From: Clusia tigrina | Lineage: Eukaryota > Arthropoda > Insecta > Diptera > Clusiidae | Direction: 5' to 3' | Length of the DNA: 64,000 nucleotides | Assembly: GCA_920105625.2 (NCBI GenBank) | Contig: OV050032.1 | Coordinates: 115,242,542 to 115,306,541 of the forward strand | Shown: positions 12,949-24,486 of the stretch, one piece after another | Numbering within the stretch: the stretch's first letter is position 1 | Layout: each line of letters opens with the position of its first letter | Program-made: the position numbers and the translations under genes | Notes under the pieces: generated by a model | What the model saw: the letters and a program-made list of their open reading frames with translations, nothing else | Databases searched by the model: none | What the model was told of the DNA's origin: nothing

Positions 12949-13120
12949 TTGCAACATACAAAAGCTTGTAACTTTTTACTGGAGCGTCAAAAAACCTTGA
13001 AGCCTCTTGTCAATTTAAGTTATCGCTCAAAGCTATGCTATCCTTGAGACCCAAATCAAACACTGATAAAACTTCAAATGGCCCTAACTTCTTTACGGTA
13101 CGTCCTACACCTATCAAAGT
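12949..13120 (+). repeat. 172-bp monomer with 24-bp deletion, copy 2
   Basis: Same deletion as at 9107, offset 3894 bp. The unit loses the usual restriction palindromes and the AATAAA hexamer. Confidence 0.9.
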
Positions 13121-13730
13121 TTGCAACATACAAATGCTTGTAACTTTTTACTGGAGCGTCATAAAACCTTGAAATTTTGTAACAATAAAGTACTCGAGCC
13201 TCTTGTCAATTTAAGCCATCGCTCAAAGCTATGATACGATTGAGTCCCAAATCAAACACTGATAAAACTTCAAATTGCCCTAACTTCTATACGGTACGTC
13301 CTACACATATCAAACTTTGCAACATACAAATGCTTGCAACTTTTTACTGGAGCGTCATACAACCTTGAAATTTTGTAATAATAAAGTACTCGAGCCTCTT
13401 GTCAATTTAGGCCATAGCTCAAAGCTATGCTACCCTTGAGTCCCAAATCATACACTGATAAAGCTTCAAACGCCCCTAATATCTTTATGGTACGTCCTAC
13501 ACCTATCAAAGTTTGCAACATACAAATGCTTGTAACTTTTTACTGGAGCGTCATAAAACCTTGAAATTTTGTAACAATAAAGTACTCGAGCCTCTTGTCA
13601 ATTTAAGCTATCGCTCAAAGCTATGCTACCCTAGAGTCCCAAATCAAACACTGATAAAACTTCAAACGCCCCTAACTTCTTTACGGTACGTCCTACACCT
13701 ATCAAAGTTTGCAACATACAAATGCTTGTA

Positions 13731-13754
13731 ACTTTTTCTGGAAATTCTTTTACC
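13731..13754 (+). repeat. Divergent patch in 194-bp monomer, copy 3
   Basis: Identical patch in HOR copy 2, offset 3894 bp from the second. It confirms inheritance by block duplication, not recurrent mutation. Confidence 0.85.
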
Positions 13755-14686
13755 TTGAAATTTTGTAACAATGAAGTACCCGAGAATCTTGTCAATTTAA
13801 GCCATCGCTCAAAGCTATGCTACCCTAGAGTCCCAAATCAAACACTGATAAAACATCAAATGGACCTAACTTCTATACGGTACGTCCTACACCTATCAAA
13901 GTTTGCAACATACAAATGCTTGTAACTTTTTACTGGAGCGTCATAAAACCTTGAAATTTTGTAACAATAAAGTACCCGAGCCTCTTGTCAATTTAAGCTA
14001 TCGCTCAAAGCTATGCTACCCAAGAGTCCCAAATCAAACACTGATAAAGCTTCAAACGCCCCTAACTTCTTTACGGTACGTCCTACACCTATCAAAGTTT
14101 GCAACATACAAATGCTTGTAAATTTTTACTGGAGCGCCATAAAACCTTGAAATTTTGTAACAATAAAGTACTCGAGCCTCTTGTCAATTTAAGTTATCGC
14201 TCAAAGCTATGCTATCCTTGAGACCCAAATCAAACACTGATAAAACTTCAAATGGCCCTAACTTCTTTACGGTACGTCCTACACCTATCAAAGTTTGCAA
14301 CATACAAATGCTTGTAACTTTTTACTGGAGCGTCATAAAACCTTGAAATTTTGTAACAATAAAGTACTCGAGCCTCTTGTCAATTTAAGCCATCGCTCAA
14401 AGCTATGCTACGATTGAGTCCCAAATCAAACACTGATAAAACTTCAAATTGCCCTAACTTCTATACGGTACGTCCTACACATATCAAACTTTGCAACATA
14501 CAAATGCTTGCAACTTTTTACTGGAGCGTCATAAAACCTTGAAATTTTGTAATAATAAAGTACTCGAGCCTCTTGTCAATTTAGGCCATCGCTCAAAGCT
14601 ATGCTACCCTTGAGTCCCAAATCATACACTGATAAAGCTTCAAACGCCCCTAATATCTTTATGGTACGTCCTACACCTATCAAAGT

Positions 14687-15470
14687 TTGCAACATACAAA
14701 TGCTTGTAACTTTTTACTGGAGCGTCATAAAACCTTGAAATTTTGTAACAATAAAGTACTCGAGCCTCTTGTCAATTTAAGCTATCGCTCAAAGCTATGC
14801 TACCCTAGAGTCCCAAATCAAACACTGATAAAACTTCAAACGCCCCTAACTTCTTTACGGTACGTCCTACACCTATCAAAGTTTGCAACATACAAATGCT
14901 TGTATCTTTTTACTGGAGCGTCATAAAACCTTGAAATTTTGTAACAATAAAGTACTCGAGCCTCTTGTCAATTTAAGCCATCGCTCAAAGCTATGCTACC
15001 CTAGAGTCCCAAATCAAACACTGATAAAACTTCAAACGCCCCTAAGTTCTTTACGGTACGTCCTACACCTATCAAAGTTTGCAACATACAAATGCTTGTA
15101 ACTTTTTACTAGAGCGTCATTAAGCCTTGAAATTTTGTAACAATGAAGTACCCGAGCCTCTTGTCAATTTAAGCTATCGATCAAAGCTATGCTACCCTAG
15201 AGTCCCAAATCAAACACTGATAAAACTTCAAACGCCCCTAACTTATTTACGATACGTCCTACACCTATCAAAGTTGGCAACATTCAAATGCTTGTAACTT
15301 TTTACTGGAGCGTCATAAAACTTTGAAATTTTGTAACAATAAAGTACTCGAGCCTCTTGTCAATTTAAGCTATAGCTCAAAGCTATGCTACCCTAGAGTC
15401 CTAAATCAAACACTGATAAAACTTCAAACGCCCCTAACTTCTTTACGGTACGTCCTACACCTATCAAAGT
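14687..15470 (+). repeat. 4-monomer tandem duplication, copy 1 (784 bp)
   Basis: Four monomers that follow the HOR but skip its first two units, resuming at the seven-unit block. The four are repeated at once at 15471-16254. The shared private tag cattaa, in gagcgtcattaagcc or cattaaacc, near 15118 and 15902, is absent from the corresponding units at 7714 and 11608 and ties these two copies together. Confidence 0.87.
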
Positions 15471-16254
15471 TTGCAACATACAAATGCTTGTAACTTTTTA
15501 CTGGAGCGTCATAAAACCTTGAAATTTTGTAACAATAAAGTACTCGAGCCTCTTGTCAATTTAAGCTATCGCTCAAAGCTATGCTACCCTAGAGTCCCAA
15601 ATCAAACACTGATAAAACTTCAAACGCCCCTAACTTCTTTACGGTACGTCCTACACCTATCAAAGTTTGCAACATACAAATGCTTGTATCTTTTTACTGG
15701 AGCGTCATAAAACCTTGAAATTTTGTAACAATAAAGTACTCGAGCCTCTTGTCAATTTAAGCCATCGTTCAAAGCTATGCTACCCTAGAGTCCCAAATCA
15801 AACACTGATAAAACTTCAAACGCCCCTAAGTTCTTTACGGTACATCCTACACCTATCAAAGTTTGCAACATACAAATGCTTGTAACTTTTTACTAGAGCG
15901 TCATTAAACCTTGTAATTTTGTAACAATGAAGTACCCGAGCCTCTTGTCAATTTAAGCTATCGATCAAAGCTATGCTACCCTAGAGTCCCAAATCAAACA
16001 CTGATAAAACTTCAAACGCCCCTAACTTATTTACGATACGTCCTACACCTATTAAAGTTGGCAACATTCAAATGCTTGTAACTTTTTACTGGAGCGTCAT
16101 AAAACTTTGAAATTTTGTAACAATAAAGTACTCGAGCCTCTTGTCAATTTAAGCTATAGCTCAAAGCTATGCTACCCTAGAGTCCCAAATCAAACACTGA
16201 TAAAACTTCAAACGCCCCTAACTTCTTTACGCTACGTCCTACACCTATCAAAGT
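15471..16254 (+). repeat. 4-monomer tandem duplication, copy 2 (784 bp)
   Basis: Offset exactly 784 bp from copy 1. It carries a few private changes (catcgttcaaag near 15765, ggtacatcc near 15839, cttgtaatttt near 15912). After it the order continues as in the 20-monomer HOR through about 17234, then departs where the HOR would have its 172-bp unit. Confidence 0.85.
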
Positions 16255-19200
16255 TTGCAACATACAAATGCTTGTAACTTTTTACTGGAGCGTCATAAAA
16301 CCTTGAAATTTTGTAACAATAAAGTACTCGAGCCTCTAGTCAATTTAAGCTATCGCTCAAAACTATGCTACCCTAGAGACCCAAATCAAACACTGATAAA
16401 ACTTCAATTGGCCCTAACTTCTTTACGGTACGTCCTACACCTATCAAAGTTGGCAAAATTCAAATGCTTGTAACTTTTTACTGGAGCGTCATAAAACCTT
16501 GAAATTTTGTAACAATAAAGTATTCGAGCCTCTTGTCAATTTAAGCCATCGCTCAAAGCTATGCTACCCTAGAGTCCCAAATCAAACACTGATAAAACTT
16601 CAAACGCCCCTAACTTCTATACGGTACGTCCTACACTTATCAAAGTTTGCAACATACAAATGCTTGTAACTTTTTACTGGAGCGTCATAAAATATTGAAA
16701 TTTTGTAACAATAAAGTACTCGAGCCTCTTGTCAATTTAAGCTATAGCTCAAAGCTATGCTACCCTAGAGTCCCAAATCAAACACTGATAAAACTTCAAA
16801 CGCCCCTTACTTCAATACGGTACGTCCTACACCTATCAAAGTTGGAAACATTCAAATGCTTGTAACTTTTTACTGGAGCGTCATAAAACCTTGAAATTTT
16901 GTAAGAATAAAGTATTCGAGCCTCTTGTCAATTTAAGCCATCGCTCAAAGCTATGCTACCCTAGAGTCCCAAATCAAACACTGATAAAACTTCAAACGCC
17001 CCTAACTTCTATACGGTACGTCCTACACCTATCAAAGTTTGCAACATACAAATGCTTGTAACTTTTTACTGGAGCGTCACAAAACCTTGAAATTTTGTAA
17101 CAATGAAGTACCCGAGCCTCTTGTCAATTTAAGCTATCGCTCAAAGCTATGCTACCCTAGAGTCCCAAATCAAACATTGATAAAACTTATATTGGCCCTA
17201 GCTTCTATACGGTACGTCCTACACCTATCAAAGTTTGCAACATACAAATGCTTGTAACTTTTTACTGGAGCGTCACAAAACCTTGAAATTTTGTAACAAT
17301 AAAGATCTCGAGCCTCTTGTCAATTTAAGCCATCGCTCAAAGCTATGCTACCCTAGAGTCCCAAATCAAACACTGATAAAACTTCAAATGGCCCTAACTT
17401 CTATACGGTATGTTATACACCTATCAAAGTTTGCAACATACAAATGCTTGTAACTTTTTGCTGGAGCGTCATAAAACCTTGAAATTTTGTAAGAATAAAG
17501 TATTCGAGCCTCTTGTCAATTTAAGCCATCGCTCAAAGCTATGCTACCCTAGAGTCCCAAATCAAACACTGATAAAACTTCAAACGCCCCTAACTTCTTT
17601 ACGGTACGTCCTACACCTATAAAAGTTTGCAACATACAAAAGCTTGTAACTTTTTACTGGAGCGTCATAAAACCTTGAAATTTTGTAACAATAAAGTACT
17701 CGAGCCTCTTGTCAATTTAAGCCATCGCTCAAAGCTATGCTACCCTAGAGTCCCAAATCAAACACTGTTAAAACATCAAATGGCCCTAACTTCTATACGG
17801 TACGTCCTACACATATCAAACTTTGCAACGTACAAATGCTTGTAACTTTTTACTGGAGCGTCATAAAACCTTGAAATTTTGTAATAATAAAGTACTCGAG
17901 CCTCTTGTCAATTTAGGCCATCGCTCAAAGCTATGCTACCCTTGAGTCCCAAATCATACACTGATAAAACTTCAAACGCCCCTAACATCTTTACGGTGCG
18001 TCCTACACCTATCAAAGTTTGCAACATACAAATGCTTGTAACTTTTTACTTGTGCGTTATAAAACCTTGAAATTTTGTAACAATAAAGTACTCGAGCCTC
18101 TTGTCAATTTAAGCTATCGCTCAAAGCTATGCTACCCTAGAGTCCCAAATCAAACACTGATAAAACTTCAAACGCCCCTAACTTCTTTACGGTACGTCCT
18201 ACAGCTATCAAAGTTGGAAACATACAAATGCTTGTAACTTTTTACTGGAGCGTCATAAAACCTTGAAATTTTGTAACAATGAAGTACCCCAGCCTCTTGT
18301 CAATTTAAGCCATCGCTCAAAGCTATGCTAGCATAGAGTCCCAAATCAAACACTGATAAAACTTCAAATGGCCCTAACTTCTATACGGTACGTCCTACAC
18401 CTATCAAAGTTTGCAACATACAAATGCTTGTAACTTTTTACTGGAGCGTCATAAAACCTTGAAATTTTGTAACAATAAAGTACTCGAGCCTCTTGTCAAT
18501 TTAAGCTATAGCTCAAAGCTATGCTACCCTAGAGTCCCAAATCAAACACTGATAAAACTTCAAACGCCCCTAACTTCTTTACGGTACGTCCTACACCTAT
18601 CAAAGTTTGCAACATACAAATGCTTGTAACTTTTTACTGGAGCGTCATAAAACCTTGAAATTTTGTAACAATGAAGTACCCCAGCCTCTTGTCAATTTAA
18701 GCCATCGCTCAAAGCTATGCTACCCTAGAGTCCCAAATCAAACACTGATAAAACTTCAAACGCCCCTAACTTATTTACGATACGTCCTACACCTATCAAA
18801 GTTGGCAACATTCAAATGCTTGTAACTTTTTACTGGAGCGTCATAAAACTTTGAAATTTTGTAACAATAAAGTACTCGAGCCTCTTGTCAATTTAAGCTA
18901 TAGCTCAAAGCTATGCTACCCTAGAGTCCCAAATCAAACACTGATAAAACTTCAAACGCCCCTAACTTCTTTACGGTATGTCCTACACCTATCAAAGTTT
19001 GCAACATACAAATGCTTGTAACTTTTTACTGTAGCGTCATAAAACCTTGAAATTTTGTAACAATAAAGTACTCGAGCCTCTAGTCAATTTAAGCTATCGC
19101 TCAAAACTATGCTACCCTAGACACCCAAATCAAACACTGATAAAACTTCAATTGGCCCTAACTTCTTTACGGTACGTCCTACACCTATCAAAGTTTGCAA

Positions 19201-21548
19201 CATACAAATGCTTGTAACTTTTTACTGGAGCGTCATAAAATATTGAAATTTTATAACAATAAAGTACTCGAGCCTCTTGTCAATTTAAGCTATAGCTCAA
19301 AGCTATGCTACCCTAGAGTCCCAAATCAAACACTGATAAAACTTCAAACGCCCCTTACTTCAATACGGTACGTCCTACACCTATCAAAGTTGGCAAAATT
19401 CAAATGCTTGTAACTTTTTACTGGAGCGTCATAAAACCTTGAAATTTTGTAACAATAAAGTATTCGAGCCTCTTGTCAATTTAAGCCATCGCTCAAAGCT
19501 ATGCTACCCTAGAGTCCCAAATCAAACACTGATAAAACTTCAAACGCCCCTAACTTCTATACGGTACGTCCTACACTTATCAAAGTTTGCAACATACAAA
19601 TGCTTGTAACTTTTTACTGGAGCGTCATAAAATATTGAAATTTTGTAACAATAAAGTACTCGAGCCTCTCGTCAATTTAAGCTATAGCTCAAAGCTATGC
19701 TACCCTAGAGTCCCAAATCAAACACTGATAAAACTTCAAACGCCCCTTACTTCAATATGGTACGTCCTACACCTATCAAAGTTGGAAAAATTCAAATGCT
19801 TGTAACTTTTTACTGGAGCGTCATAAAACCTTGAAATTTTGTAAGAATAAAGTATTCGAGCCTCTTGTCAATTTAAGCCATCGCTCAAAGCTATGCTACC
19901 CTAGAGTCCCAAATCAAACACTGATAAAACTTCAAACGCCCCTAACTTCTATACGGTACGTCCTACACCTATCAAAGTTTGCAACATACAAATGCTTGTA
20001 ACTTTTTACTGGAGCGTCACAAAACCTTGAAATTTTGTAACAATGAAGTACCCGAGCCTCTTGTCAATTTAAGCTATCGCTCAAAGCTATGCTACCCTAG
20101 AGTCCCAAATCAAACACTGATAAAACTTATATTGGCCCTAGCTTCTATACGGTACGTCCTACACCTATCAAAGTTTGCAACATACAAATGCTTGTAACTT
20201 TTTACTGGAGCGTCACAAAACCTTGAAATTTTGTAACAATAAAGATCTCGAGCCTCTTGTCAATTTAAGCCATCGCTCAAAGCTATGCAACCCTAGAGTC
20301 CCAAATCAAACACTGATAAAACTTCAAATGGCCCTAACTTCTATACGGTATGTCCTACACCTATCAAAGTTTGCAACATACAAATGCTTGTAACTTTTTA
20401 CTGGAGCGTCATAAAACCTTGAAATTTTGTAACAATAAAGTACTCGAGCCTCTTGTCAATTTAAGCCTTCGCTCAAAGCTATGCTACCCTAGAGTCCCAA
20501 ATCAAACACTGATAAAACTTCAAACGCCCCTAACTTCTTTACGGTACGTCCTACACCTATAAAAAAATTTGCAACATACAAAAGCTTGTAACTTTTTACT
20601 GGAGCGTCATAAAACCTTGAAATTTTGTAACAATAAAGTACTCGAGCCTCTTGTCAATTTAAGCCATCGCTCAAAGCTATGCTACCATTGAGTCCCAAAT
20701 CAAACACAGATAAAACTTCAAACGCCCCTAACTTCTATACGGTACGTCCTACACCTATCAAAGTTTGCAACATACAAATGCTTGTAACTTTTTACTGGAG
20801 CGTCATAAAACCTTGAAATTTTGTAACAATAAAGTATTCGAGCCTCTTGTAAATTTAAGCAATCGCTCAAAGCTATGCTACCCTTGAGTCCCAATTCAAA
20901 CACTGATACAACTTCAAATGGCCCTAACTTCTATACGGTACGTCCTACACCTATCAAAGTTGGCAACATTCAAATGCTTGTATCTTTTTACTGGAACGTC
21001 ATAACACCTTGAAATTTTATAACAATGAAGTACCCGAGCCTCTTGTCAATTTAAGCCATCGCTCAAAGCTATGCTACCCTAGAGTCCCAAATCAAACACT
21101 GTTAAAACATCAAATGGCCCTAACTTCTATACGGTACGTCCTACACATATCAAACTTTGCAACGTACAAATGCTTGTAACTTTTTACTGGAGCGTCATAA
21201 AACCTTGAAATTTTGTAATAATAAAGTACTCGAGCCTCTTGTCAATTTAGGCCATCGCTCAAAGCTATGCTACCCTTGAGTCCCAAATCATACACTGATA
21301 AAACTTCAAACGCCCCTAACATCTTTACGGTACGTCCTACACCTATCAAAGTTTGCAACATACAAATGCTTGTAACTTTTTACTTGTGCGTCATAAAACC
21401 TTGAAATTTTGTAACAATAAAGTACTCGAGCCACTTGTCAATTTAAGCTATCGCTCAAAGCTATGCTACCCTAGAGTCCCAAATCAAACACTGATAAAAC
21501 TTCAAATGGCTCTAACTTCTATACGGTACGTCCTACACCTATCAAAGT
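16255..21548 (+). repeat. Domain 1 mosaic with 15-monomer (2940 bp) displacement repeat
   Basis: About 16451-17610 reappears at about 19391-20550, offset 2940 bp (15x196), including tags aaagatctcg and ttatattggccctagc. A second correspondence (about 17740-18170 with 21074-21504) has offset 3334 bp. The extra comes from two more monomers plus a 2-bp insertion in the A-run near 20561. The shared tags there are cactgttaaaacatc, gcaacgtacaaatg and tacttgtgcg. Between these, units resemble HOR monomers in shuffled order. Confidence 0.8.
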
Positions 21549-23311
21549 TTGCAACATACAAATGCTTGTAACTTTTTACTGGAGCGTCATAAAACCTTGA
21601 AATTTTGTAACAATAAAGTACTCGAGCCTCTTGTCAATTTAAGCTATCACTCAAAGCTATGCTACCCTAGAGTCCCAAATCAAACACTGATAAAACTTCA
21701 AACGTCCCTAACCTCTTTACGGTACGTCCTACACCTATCAAAGTTTGCAACATACAAATGCTTGTAACTTTTTACTGGAGCGTCATAAAACCTTGAAATT
21801 TTGTAACAATAAAGTACTCGAGCCTCTTGTCAATTTAAGCCATCGCTCAAAGCTATGCTACCCTTGAGTTCCAAATCAAACACTGATAAAACTTTAAACG
21901 CCCCTAACTTCTTTACGGTACGTCCTACATCTATCAAAGTTTGCAACATACAAATGCTTCTAACTTTTTACTGGAGCGTCATAAAACCTTGAAATTTTGT
22001 AACAAAGAAGTACTCGAGCCTCTTGTCAATTTAAGCTATCGCTCAAAGCTATGCTACCCTTGAGTCCCAAATCAAACACTGATAAAACTTCAAATATCCC
22101 TAACTTCTGTACGGTACGTCCTACACCTATCAAAGTTTGCAACATACAAATGCTTGTAACTGTTTACTGGAGCGTCATAAAACCTTGAAATTGTGTAACA
22201 ATGAAGTACCCGAGCCTCTTGTCAATTTAAGCCATCGCTCAAAGCTATGCTACCCTAGAGTCTCAAATAAACACTGATAAAACTTCAAATGGCCCTAACT
22301 TCTTTACGGTACGTCCTACACCTATCAAAGTTTGCAACATACAAATGCTTGTAACTTTTTACTGGAGCGTCATAAAACCTTGAAATTTTGTAACAATAAA
22401 GTATTCGAGCCTCTTGTCAATTTAAGCCATCGCTCAAAGCTATGCTACCCTAGAGTCCCAAATCAAACACTGATAGAACTTCAAATGGCTCTAACTTCTA
22501 TACGGTACGCCCTACACCTATCAAAGTTGGCAACATTTAAATGCTTGTAACTTTTTACTGGAGCGTCATAAAACCTTGAAATTTTGTAACAATAAAGTAC
22601 ACGAGTCTCTTGTCAATTTAAGCTATCGCTCAAAACTATGCTACCATTGAGTCCCAAATCAAACACTGATAAAACTTCAAACGAATCTAACTTCTTTACG
22701 GTACGTCCTACACCTATCAAAGTTTGCAACATACAAATGCTTGTAACTTTTTACTGGAGCGTCATAAAACCTTGAAATTTTGTAACAATAAAGTACTCGA
22801 CCCTCTTGTCAATTTAAGCTATCGCTCAAAGCTATGCTACGCTTGAGTCCAAAATCAAACACTGATAAAACTTCAAACGCCCCTAACTTCTATACGGTAC
22901 GTCCTAAACCTATCAAAGTTGGCAACATTCAAATGCTTGTACCTTTTTACTGGAGCGTCATAAAACCTTGAAATTTTGTTACAATAAATTACTCGACCCT
23001 CTTGTCAATTTAAGTTATCGCTCAAAGCTATGCTACCATTGAGTCCCAAATCAAACACTGATAAAACTTCAAATGGCTCTAACTTCTATACGGTACGTCC
23101 TACACCTATCAAAGTTTATAACATACAAATGCTTGTATCATTTTACTGGAGCGTCATAAAACATAGAAATTTTGTAACAATAAAGTACTCGAGCCTCTTG
23201 TCAATTTAAGCTATTGCTCAAAGCTATGCTACCCTAGAGTCCCAAATGAAACACTGATAAAACTTCAAACGCCCCTACCTTCTATACGGTACGTCCTACA
23301 CCTATCAAAGT
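21549..23311 (+). repeat. 9-monomer repeat, copy 1 (1763 bp)
   Basis: The offset to copy 2 is 1763 bp, equal to 9x196 minus 1. The missing base is in tctcaaataaacactg near 22261, shared by both copies. Other shared tags are gctatcactcaaag, actttaaacg, cttctaac, aactgtttactgg and ctgatagaacttc. Only about 21549-22723 is repeated at 23312; the last three monomers are single. Confidence 0.87.
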
Positions 23312-24486
23312 TTGCAACATACAAATGCTTGTAACTTTTTACTGGAGCGTCATAAAACCTTGAAATTTTGTAACAATAAAGTACTCGAGCCTCTTGTCAA
23401 TTTAAGCTATCACTCAAAGCTATGCTACCCTAGAGTCCCAAATCAAACACTGATAAAACTTCAAACGTCCCTAACTTCTTTACGGTACGTCCTACACCTA
23501 TCAAAGTTTGCAACATACAAATGCTTGTAACTTTTTACTGGAGCGTCATAAAACCTTGAAATTTTGTAACAATAAAGTACTCGAGCCTCTTGTCAATTTA
23601 AGCCATCGCTCAAAGCTATGCTACCCTTGAGTTCCAAATCAAACACTGATAAAACTTTAAACGCCCCTAACTTCTTTACGGTACGTCCTACATCTATCAA
23701 AGTTTGCAACATACAAATGCTTCTAACTTTTTACTGGAGCGTCATAAAACCTTGAAATTTTGTAACAAAGAAGTACTCGAGCCTCTTGTCAATTTAAGCT
23801 ATCGCTCAAAGCTATGCTACCCTTGAGTCCCAAATCAAACACTGATAAAACTTCAAATGGCCCTAACTTATGTACGGTACGTCCTACACCTATCAAAGTT
23901 TGCAACATACAAATGCTTGTAACTGTTTACTGGAGCGTCATAAAACCTTGAAATTGTGTAACAATGAAGTACCCGAGCCTCTTGTCAATTTAAGCCATCG
24001 CTCAAAGCTATGCTACCCTAGAGTCTCAAATAAACACTGATAAAACTTCAAATGGCCCTAACTTCTTTACGGTACGTCCTACACCTATCAAAGTTTGCAA
24101 CATCCAAATGCTTGTATCTTTTTACTGGAGCGTCATAAAACCTTGAAATTTTGTAACAATGAAGTACCCGAGCCTCTTGTCAATTTAAGCCATCGCTCAA
24201 AGCTATGCTACCCTAGAGTCCCAAATCAAACACTGATAGAACTTCAAATGGCTCTAACTTCTATACGGTACGCCCTACACCTATCAAAGTTGGCAACATT
24301 TAAATGCTTGTAACTTTTTACTGGAGCGTCATAAAACCTTGAAATTTTGAAACAATAAAGTACACGAGACTCTTGTCAATTGAAGCTATCGCTCAAAACT
24401 ATGCTACCTTTGAGTCCCAAATCAAACACTGATAAAACTTCAAACGCCCCTAACTTCTTTACGGTACCTCCTACACCTATCAAAGT
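23312..24486 (+). repeat. 9-monomer repeat, copy 2 (six monomers retained)
   Basis: It matches 21549-22723 at offset 1763 bp. A conversion-like difference sits at about 24107-24170, where catccaaatg, tatcttttt and aatgaagtacccg replace the copy-1 bases although the flanks still match. Downstream of about 24487 the match ends. Confidence 0.82.

Larger units (their letters stand above)
10793..14686 (+). repeat. 20-monomer higher-order repeat, copy 2 (3894 bp)
   Basis: All rare tags of copy 1 recur at +3894: gagttcc (about 10916), cgagcttctt, tactagagcg, ttatttacgatacg, gtaagattaaag, the 24-bp deletion at 13001/13002 and the divergent patch at about 13731-13754. One example difference is gaccctagc-type substitutions such as 9970 gacgtaac against 13864 gacctaac. 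A very recent duplication or ongoing homogenisation is inferred. Confidence 0.93.

Noticed and set aside
18050..18065. TATA-box-like ttataaaa in some units (18058, 30752, 52289, 53848, 63434)
   Set aside because: It is a single-base variant of the common tcataaaa. No promoter context or downstream gene exists.
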